Origin: Deltaproteobacteria bacterium
Lineage (GTDB): Bacteria > Desulfobacterota > JAENJC01
DNA length: 10,591 nt
Assembly (NCBI GenBank): GCA_016208525.1
Contig: JACQYJ010000030.1
Span: 1 to 10,591, forward strand
Reading direction: 5' to 3'
In this document: positions 5,986 to 10,591 of the stretch, in pieces
Layout: each line of letters opens with the position of its first letter
How positions within the stretch are numbered: the stretch's first letter is position 1
The notes under the pieces: model-generated
The model's input: the letters and a program-made list of their open reading frames with translations, nothing else
Databases searched by the model: none
What the model was told of the DNA's origin: nothing
Position numbers and translations under genes: made by a program

Positions 5986-6425
5986 ATGATAGCCATTATA
6001 GATTACGGGATGGGGAATCTGAGGAGCGTCCAGAAAGGTTTTGAGAAGGTCGGGCACAACGCCGTTGTCACCTCGGACCAAACAACCATAATGGACGCAT
6101 CTCACGTTGTTCTTCCGGGGGTAGGCGCATTTCCAGACTGCATGAGGAACCTGGAGGAAAAGGGGTTGCTGGATATTGTCCCGTTGCTGTCAAGAAAAGG
6201 TCGCCGGCCCTGGAAGGTATAGACGAAGGCTCCTACTTCTATTTCGTCCACTCGTATTATGTCGTGCCTGAAGATGAAAAGGTAGTAGCTACTACAACCG
6301 CTTACGGGATTGAATTCGCATCGAGCATCTGGAAGGACAACCTGTTTGCGACCCAGTTTCACCCGGAGAAGAGCCAGGAGAAGGGGCTTCGGATACTTAA
6401 AAATTTCGGAGACACTAAAGGTTAG
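5986..6425 (+). pseudogene. hisH: hisH with internal out-of-frame deletion
   Basis: HisH is the glutaminase subunit of imidazole glycerol phosphate synthase and delivers ammonia to HisF. The first 65 codons, from ATG 5986, are normal, beginning MIAIIDYGMGNLRS and containing VLPGVGAFPDC, to about 6180. The next recognisable HisH sequence (KKRSPALEGIDEGSYFYFVH, then QFHPEKS) is in a different frame and runs from about 6180 to the stop at 6425. The upstream frame instead ends at 6220-6222. The two parts total about 146 residues against the usual 195-205, so some 50-60 residues are missing, including the GICLG region with the catalytic cysteine. The triad His and Glu in QFHPEKS remain. The glutaminase cannot work as written. 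A real deletion and an assembly collapse look the same here. No Shine-Dalgarno is seen. Confidence 0.88.
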
Positions 6426-6440
6426 GGATGGAGGAGGGTT

Positions 6441-7163
6441 ATGTTAGTCATACCTGCAATAGACATCAAAGGCGGCAAGTGTGTCAGACTCGTCCAGGGT
6501 AAGATGGCCCAGGAGACTGTATACTCAACCAACCCGGTTGAGGTGGCTAAGAAGTGGCAGAGTATGGGGGCGGAAAGTCTACACCTTGTGGATCTTGACG
6601 GGGCTGTTGCAGGAGAGCCTAAAAATACCCATACTATCGAGGCCATAGCAGGCGCCGTCTCCATCCCCTTTCAGGTAGGAGGCGGGATAAGGGATATAGA
6701 GGCCATCAACCTTTATCTTGCCATGGGAGCATCAAGGATCATCCTTGGCACCGCTGCCCTTGAAAGAACCTGGTTTGTCAGGGATGTATGTGAACAGCGT
6801 CACGGACAGATATTGGTCGGAATAGACGCCCGCGACGGGAAGGTTGCCATAAAGGGGTGGGAGGAGCTGACAAATAAGGCTGCGATAGAATTAGCCAAAG
6901 AGCTTGAGGGTGCAGGTGTTGCAGGGATAATATACACCGATATAAGCAGGGACGGGATGCTAAAAGGGCCAAATATAGAAGGGATAAAGGCCCTGGCCCA
7001 GTCCGTGAAGATCCCAATAATCGCATCAGGTGGGGTCTCTAATATCGACGACATAAAAAAGCTAAAAGAGCTTGAGCTGGTGGGAGTCGCCGGGGTTATA
7101 ACCGGGAAGGCGATTTACACCGGAAGCCTTGATCTAAGGGAAGCGATAAGGGTTGCAAAGTAA
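6441..7163 (+). CDS. hisA: ProFAR isomerase (histidine biosynthesis)
   Basis: HisA converts ProFAR to PRFAR, the step before the HisH-HisF synthase, as a cytoplasmic (beta-alpha)8 barrel. The 240-residue protein has the expected length and motifs: IPAIDIKGGKCVRL (4-17), with the catalytic Asp8 as general base; QVGGGIRD (78-85), a phosphate-binding loop; GIDARDGKVAIKGW (127-140), with the second catalytic Asp129; YTDISRDGM (165-173); and IIASGGVSN near the C-terminus. GGAGG (6430-6434) lies 6 bases before the ATG. HisF shares the fold, but the N-terminal IDIKGGKCVRLVQG is the HisA form. hisF usually follows; here a methyltransferase fragment begins 7 bases after the stop. PriA-type bifunctional enzymes exist in actinobacteria, but nothing here suggests one. 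Confidence 0.95.
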   Translation: MLVIPAIDIKGGKCVRLVQGKMAQETVYSTNPVEVAKKWQSMGAESLHLVDLDGAVAGEPKNTHTIEAIAGAVSIPFQVGGGIRDIEAINLYLAMGASRIILGTAALERTWFVRDVCEQRHGQILVGIDARDGKVAIKGWEELTNKAAIELAKELEGAGVAGIIYTDISRDGMLKGPNIEGIKALAQSVKIPIIASGGVSNIDDIKKLKELELVGVAGVITGKAIYTGSLDLREAIRVAK

Positions 7164-7170
7164 AGAAAAC

Positions 7171-7392
7171 ATGAACGGAGAATTGCTCGATATCAAGCAG
7201 ACCAAATTGCAAGAGCTGAAAGGGCTTTTCCCCGATCTTTTTGTAGAGAACCAGTTAGATTGGGAAAAGCTGAAGGCCGCCTTTGGCGAGGACATCAATT
7301 TTGCCAATGAGCGGTATGTATTGAATTGGGCAGGCAAGAGCGACTCCTTTAAGGTGTTGCAGCAGCCCGCCACCGCCACGCTTTTCAGATAA
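7171..7392 (+). pseudogene. mod: N-terminal stub of type III R-M methyltransferase
   Basis: A 73-residue frame begins MNGELLDIKQTKLQELK and includes LDWEKLKAAFG and YVLNWAGKSDSFKVLQQP before TATLF. This is the characteristic N-terminus of adenine-specific methyltransferases of type III restriction-modification (Mod) systems, which continue through a conserved IEGDNLEVL stretch to the DPPY catalytic motif in proteins of over 550 residues. Here the frame ends with R-stop right after TATLF, so both the AdoMet-binding and catalytic motifs are absent. It starts 7 bases after hisA without a Shine-Dalgarno. No other part of a Mod or Res gene is visible in the window. The fragment looks like debris left at a recombination point. 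Confidence 0.75.
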
Positions 7393-7460
7393 TATTGCTA
7401 CATATCCACAACAACGGCAAGATTCAAGCTTGACACCTATACCTCTACCAAGGCTTTTTG

Positions 7461-7513
7461 TTACCCTGAGTGAAACGAAGGGTCTCAGATTCTTTGCTTT
7501 GCTCAGAATGACA
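7461..7513. repeat. Dispersed imperfect palindrome between convergent operons
   Basis: The sequence TTACCCTGAGTGAAACGAAG (7461-7480) is followed by GGTCTCAGATT, then CTTTGCTTTGCTCAG (7492-7506) and AATGACA. The CTGAG...GAAG and CTTTG...CTCAG arms match at 11 of 15 positions as an inverted repeat. It belongs to the widespread CCCTGAGC-GAAGGGTCTC / TTCTGAGC...AATGACA type of intergenic repeat known from many unrelated bacterial genomes. It lies between the mod stub and the hemA stop, where it could act as a weak bidirectional terminator. No strong T-run confirms that role. Confidence 0.55.
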
Positions 7514-7543
7514 TAGGTTTTCTCTGTGACCTGTGGCTAATAA

Positions 7544-8842
7544 TTATTCTTCCAGTTCTTCTGTTTCTATTTTTTCTTTCTCAGCCAGATTAAACATATT
7601 CCTTGCCGCCTCCAGGTACATGTCCCTGTAATGGTCCTTTGCATGGGTCTTTAGCGCTACTATTGGATTGTGGATAAGTTTGTTTACGATAGCTGATGTG
7701 AGTGACTCCAGCACCTTTATCTGTTCAGGAGAGAGCCCGTTCAGGTGTGAAAGGGCTTTTTCCAGCTCTTTCCTGCGGATCTCCTCACCCCTCTCCCTTA
7801 TTCCCACAATCGTTGGGGTCAGGTCCAGGGTCTTCAGCCAGTGGATGAAGACCATTAACTCTTCAGCTATGATCCCCTCTGCCTTTTCAGCCTCTTTAGA
7901 CCTTCCCTTTACGTTGGCCTCTATTACACCCTGCATATCATCTATGTCATAGAGGTAGACGTTGTCAATGTCATTTACCTTTGGGTCTATGTCCCTGGGA
8001 ACTGCAATGTCTATGAAGAACATCGGCTTCTGCTTCCTTGCCCTGAGGGCCTCTGTAACATCTTCAGGCTTTATTATGTAGTGAGTTGCGCCAGTAGAAG
8101 AGAGGAGTATATCTACTTTATGAAGGGTATGTTGAAACTCATTAAAATTAACAGGCGTTCCCTTAAACTCCTCAGCCAGCTTTTCTGCCCTCTCAAAGGT
8201 CCTGTTTGTCACATATATATCCTTGATCCCGCTGTTCATGAAGTGCTTGGCGGCCAGCTCGCACATCTCTCCTGCGCCGACCAGCATGACAACCTTCCCT
8301 TCAAGCGACCCGAATATCTTCTTCGCGAGTTCAACAGCTGCATAACTAATCGAAACGGCGGAGCTTGCGATCTTCGTCTCGGTCCTTACCCTTTTTGCAG
8401 TAGAAAATGCCCTGTGGAGGAGCTTGTTCAGGATGACCCCGGCAGCCTTATACTTGCAGGAGGTCTGGTATGCGTCCTTGATCTGGCCAAGTATCTGAGG
8501 TTCCCCCACAACCATGGAGTCAAGAGAAGATGCAACCCTGAAGAGGTGTTTCAATGCCTCTTCTGCGGAGCATACAAAAAGGTGTTCTTCAAATCTTTCC
8601 AGTGGGAGATTATGAAATGCCGAAAGGAACCCCTTAACCTCCCTGATCCCGCTATCAATGTCGTTAACGCAGGAATACACCTCCACCCTGTTGCAGGTAG
8701 AAAGGATCATTCCCTCTGTTACACCCGGCGCCTTGAGGAGCCTCTTGTGAGCTTCTTCCAGCAGCTGGGGCTGAAAAGACAGTTTTTCCCTTATCTCAAC
8801 AGGCGCTGTCTTATGATTTAGGCCGACTACAATGATATTCAT
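7544..8842 (-). CDS. hemA: Glutamyl-tRNA reductase
   Basis: HemA reduces glutamyl-tRNA with NADPH to glutamate-1-semialdehyde, the first committed step of C5-pathway tetrapyrrole synthesis. Starting at ATG 8840-8842, the protein has 432 residues and begins MNIIVVGLNHKTAPVEIRE, the canonical N-terminus. ILSTCNRVEVY contains the nucleophile Cys50; SLDSMVVGEPQILGQIKDAY (106-125) follows; VMLVGAGEM (185-193) is the NADPH-binding loop; the C-terminal dimerisation helices run to the end. The open frame extends upstream to 9184, through the palindromic repeat and into antisense of ccsA, but those extra residues match no HemA sequence. The ribosome-binding site is weak: an AGG 7 bases before the ATG, supplied by the repeat at 8852-8909. 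hemC and hemD, common downstream neighbours, are absent. Confidence 0.95.
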   Translation of the reverse strand: MNIIVVGLNHKTAPVEIREKLSFQPQLLEEAHKRLLKAPGVTEGMILSTCNRVEVYSCVNDIDSGIREVKGFLSAFHNLPLERFEEHLFVCSAEEALKHLFRVASSLDSMVVGEPQILGQIKDAYQTSCKYKAAGVILNKLLHRAFSTAKRVRTETKIASSAVSISYAAVELAKKIFGSLEGKVVMLVGAGEMCELAAKHFMNSGIKDIYVTNRTFERAEKLAEEFKGTPVNFNEFQHTLHKVDILLSSTGATHYIIKPEDVTEALRARKQKPMFFIDIAVPRDIDPKVNDIDNVYLYDIDDMQGVIEANVKGRSKEAEKAEGIIAEELMVFIHWLKTLDLTPTIVGIRERGEEIRRKELEKALSHLNGLSPEQIKVLESLTSAIVNKLIHNPIVALKTHAKDHYRDMYLEAARNMFNLAEKEKIETEELEE

Positions 8843-8851
8843 AAATATGCC

Positions 8852-8909
8852 TGTAGGGGCAACCCTTGTGGTTGCCCTTCTTTGGGCGGGTACAAGACCC
8901 GCCCCTACA
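8852..8909. repeat. Cloverleaf-like palindromic repeat upstream of hemA
   Basis: A 58-base element has perfect 9-base terminal inverted repeats, TGTAGGGGC (8852-8860) and GCCCCTACA (8901-8909). Inside are two perfect hairpins: GGGCAACC (8857-8864) with GGTTGCCC (8870-8877), and GGGCGGGT (8884-8891) with ACCCGCCC (8897-8904). Each overlaps the terminal stem, so the outer stem and the inner hairpins are partly alternative folds. Similar TGTAGGGGC...GCCCCTACA elements with internal GGGCGGGT hairpins are common, probably mobile, intergenic repeats. It fills nearly all of the ccsA-hemA gap. Confidence 0.75.
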
Positions 8910-8913
8910 ACAC

Positions 8914-9714
8914 CTATTTGAAGGCATGTCCTCCCCAGATTATATTTATGACAAAGTAGGTTGCGATCATTATTGAAAAGCCTGTTATGGCAAGGACAGC
9001 AGCCCTTCTTCCCCTCCACCCGACTGACAGGCGCCCGGCAAGAAGAGTGGCGTAAAGAAGCCATGTTATGATAGAAAAAATGGCCCTCGGGCTCCAATTC
9101 CAGAAGGTCTTCCAGACTGCATTCGACCAGATAAAACCTGTTATTATTCCGAAGGTCATCAGCGGAAAGCCGATAAAGAGACACATTTCATTTATCTCAT
9201 CAAGGACTTCAAGTGACGGAAGCCTTTTGTATATACCGCCCAGGTGGTGCCCTTTTACCTGCCTCTCCTGGATCAGATACATGATACCGGCGGCGCACGC
9301 CAGCGAGAATATGGCATTCCCAAGAAAGGCAAACCCTACATGCAGGGGAAACCAGATACTCCTCAGGTATGAAGGGACATGGAGTTCACCTTCAGGGATA
9401 ATAACCGTCAGGAGCAAAAGGATAAACGCTATCGGAGATACGATGGAACCAAGGACATAAACCTTGTATCTCCATTCAACCAGAAGGTAGATGCCCACAA
9501 TTGCCCAGGCAAGGAAGGAAAGGGTCTCAATGCCTATAAACGGCGGATGTCCCAGTTCAGGATACCGTAAAGTAATTACCGCTGCATGGAGGATGAAAGA
9601 AACAATGAGAATAGATGTTGAGATCAGGGAGATCGGCTTTTTAAGGGTAATCAGATAAGAGATATACCCCGCTGTTGCCGCAAGATAAAGGAAAAGTGTG
9701 ATATAGAAAAGCAT
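8914..9714 (-). CDS. ccsA: CcsA/HemX-like cytochrome c assembly membrane protein
   Basis: The 266-residue protein is mostly hydrophobic, with about eight membrane helices, as expected for the CcsA/ResC/HemX family. CcsA (system II) exports or presents heme for cytochrome c attachment; HemX-type relatives beside hemA are thought to affect HemA level. His43, His125 (FPLHVGFAFLGN) and His263 (GGHAF) fit the conserved histidines by position. The usual tryptophan-rich WD motif lies at about 196-210 but reads WSNAVWKTFWNWSPR; the Asp of the typical W-D-P-K-E is Ser208 and the Lys-Glu is Arg-Ala. The start at 9714 lies 5 bases after the sirC stop, so the two are probably translated together. The exact role (heme handling or HemX-type) is undecided because of the altered motif and the lack of CcsB/ResB here. 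Confidence 0.78.
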   Translation of the reverse strand: MLFYITLFLYLAATAGYISYLITLKKPISLISTSILIVSFILHAAVITLRYPELGHPPFIGIETLSFLAWAIVGIYLLVEWRYKVYVLGSIVSPIAFILLLLTVIIPEGELHVPSYLRSIWFPLHVGFAFLGNAIFSLACAAGIMYLIQERQVKGHHLGGIYKRLPSLEVLDEINEMCLFIGFPLMTFGIITGFIWSNAVWKTFWNWSPRAIFSIITWLLYATLLAGRLSVGWRGRRAAVLAITGFSIMIATYFVINIIWGGHAFK

Positions 9715-9719
9715 CTGTA

Positions 9720-10385
9720 TTAAGCCTTTTTTATCTCCAGGGAGGAGATTGAAAAATCCTCACCCAAAAGGGATATTATTGTTCTGTCAACATCTTTCCA
9801 CCTGCCGGCCTTTATCATCTCCGGTATGGAGGAAGAGGCCAACTTATTGAAAAACTTTCTGTTTTTAACACTCTCAGCCTCTTTTGTCAATAGCTTTCGC
9901 CTGATTGCGGCCATGATCTCAAGGAACAGCGCATATTCCTCCCCGTATATCTCTTCCATCTCCAGCCGAAGTCTCTTCGCAAAGGCCGGGGATGTGCCTC
10001 CTGTGGAAATGGCTATTGAAAGGAGCCCCCTCTCAACAACTGACGGGACTATAAAGTCGCACATCTCCGGCTTGTCCACGACATTCAGCAACACCCCGCC
10101 CTTTAGCGCCTCTTCTGAAATCTTATAATTTATATCTTCATTATCCGTGGCTGCATAGGCCATAAAGGCGCCCTTCAGATCCCCTTCCTTATAGGGACGT
10201 TCTTTTATTTCTATCCTCCCATCCCTTGAAATTCCTTTTAAGATATCTGTAACTTCAGGACTTACCAGTGTCACCTTTGCCCCGGCGTTAAGAAGAGACA
10301 ATACCTTCCTCTCGGCAACATCGCCTCCTCCTATGACAACACAGGGTTTATCCCTTATATCCAGATAGATCGGGTAGTATCTCAT
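9720..10385 (-). CDS. sirC: Precorrin-2 dehydrogenase/sirohydrochlorin ferrochelatase-type protein
   Basis: The 221-residue protein matches the N-terminal half of CysG and yeast Met8: it oxidises precorrin-2 to sirohydrochlorin with NAD+, and some members also insert iron to make siroheme. It opens MRYYPIYLDIRDKPCVVIGG, with the NAD-binding VVIGGGDVAERK (16-27). LLNVVDKPEMCDF (99-111) carries Asp104, the position of the catalytic Asp in CysG, and ISTGGTSPAFAKRLR (126-140) follows. No uroporphyrinogen methyltransferase domain is fused, so precorrin-2 must come from a separate SUMT. It is first in the sirC-ccsA-hemA group on this strand, an arrangement seen in Nitrospirota and deltaproteobacteria. 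The ATG at 10385 has only a weak purine-rich leader. Whether it also chelates iron cannot be told from the sequence. Confidence 0.9.
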   Translation of the reverse strand: MRYYPIYLDIRDKPCVVIGGGDVAERKVLSLLNAGAKVTLVSPEVTDILKGISRDGRIEIKERPYKEGDLKGAFMAYAATDNEDINYKISEEALKGGVLLNVVDKPEMCDFIVPSVVERGLLSIAISTGGTSPAFAKRLRLEMEEIYGEEYALFLEIMAAIRRKLLTKEAESVKNRKFFNKLASSSIPEMIKAGRWKDVDRTIISLLGEDFSISSLEIKKA

Positions 10386-10401
10386 CTTGGCTCATCTCTT
10401 C

Positions 10402-10426
10402 GGGGTCAGACATTGCTAATTTGATA
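10402..10426 (+). repeat. REP/RAYT-type motif, single arm
   Basis: GGGGTCAGACATTGCTAATT and the following bases match the left arm at 616-640 in 22 of 25 positions. The motif lies 17 bases upstream of the sirC start. No complementary arm within 40 bases closes it into the simple hairpin seen at 612-653. It is probably one end of the same element family; the other end may be beyond 10591. Confidence 0.5.
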
Positions 10427-10432
10427 TTTAAC

Positions 10433-10569
10433 CTAAACTGCAAACCACAGAGCGGTATGGCTGCATAACTTTAAACCGCGTGTACGCGGGGAGATTATCA
10501 TCGGTGCCATTTAAGGCGACATAGTCGACCTTCACACAGAGCCTTTATAACTCCCCGTTTGCACCTTAG
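10433..10569. repeat. Nested inverted repeats upstream of sirC
   Basis: Several inverted repeats are nested here. The outer pair is CTAAACTGCAAAC (10433-10445) and GTTTGCACCTTAG (10557-10569), complementary at 11 of 13 positions. The next pair is CGGGGAG (10487-10493) with CTCCCCG (10551-10557), extended by ATTAT/ATAA with one bulge. CCGCGT and ACGCGG (10476-10481, 10484-10489) form a tight hairpin, and GCGGT (10452-10456) can pair with ACCGC (10475-10479). CGAC/GTCG (10517-10520, 10524-10527) form a small one. No reading frame is supported. It could be a structured RNA, a small mobile element or the end of one; I do not recognise a named family. Confidence 0.5.
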
Positions 10570-10591
10570 CCCCAATTAAGCAAGGTTTGGG

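Noticed and set aside
8081..8821. 246-codon plus-strand frame inside hemA
   Set aside because: It is antisense to a clear, well-conserved HemA and shows no domain of its own.
8843..9184. 114-residue N-terminal extension of HemA
   Set aside because: It passes through the palindromic repeat and the antisense of ccsA; the canonical HemA N-terminus begins at 8842.
10433..10569. Integron attC site or group II intron end
   Set aside because: The core-site patterns of attC and the domain V pattern of group II introns are not present in either orientation.

Overview
The window looks like the chromosome of an anaerobic, gram-negative-type bacterium with medium GC content. The gene order, split pyruvate carboxylase, HemA/CcsA/siroheme cluster and style of intergenic repeats fit Nitrospirota or a deltaproteobacterial-type lineage best. 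That placement is an inference from gene content, not a phylogenetic result. Most genes are core metabolism, but almost every gap between them holds a repeat, and four genes are broken or lack their expected neighbours.

Layout. Positions 1-458 (minus strand) hold an intact small antitoxin gene with its promoter and, overlapping its 3' end, a PIN-domain toxin cut to 40 codons. Positions 459-968 contain no convincing gene; they carry a REP/RAYT-type inverted pair (612-780) and a promoter (930-959) placed so close to pycA that its mRNA may have almost no leader. Positions 969-7163 (plus strand) encode pycA and pycB (two-subunit biotin-dependent pyruvate carboxylase, making oxaloacetate), amrB (Memo family), hisB, a damaged hisH, and hisA. 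Positions 7171-7392 are the N-terminal stub of a type III restriction-modification methyltransferase, where hisF would be expected. Positions 7544-10385 (minus strand) encode sirC, a CcsA/HemX-like membrane protein and hemA, a tetrapyrrole (heme/siroheme) and cytochrome c group transcribed towards the his genes. Positions 10386-10591 are non-coding, with another REP-type motif and nested inverted repeats that run close to the window edge.

How the genes work together. PycA carboxylates biotin on the C-terminal domain of PycB, and PycB transfers the carboxyl to pyruvate. HisB and HisA are two steps of histidine synthesis; the HisH glutaminase between them has lost its nucleophile region, and no hisF follows. 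HemA makes glutamate-1-semialdehyde for all tetrapyrroles, SirC takes precorrin-2 towards siroheme, and the CcsA-like protein probably handles heme or supports HemA at the membrane.

Most unusual points. (1) Spacers in the plus-strand gene series are built from 7-base units that keep register for up to 11 units and switch to their complementary form half way, so that each long array folds on itself (2392-2468 and 5908-5977, with a short relative at 4341-4368). (2) hisH has an internal out-of-frame deletion. (3) The his and hem groups meet at a probable rearrangement point that holds a restriction-modification stub and a dispersed repeat. (4) A cloverleaf-like palindromic element sits directly upstream of hemA and supplies its ribosome-binding region.
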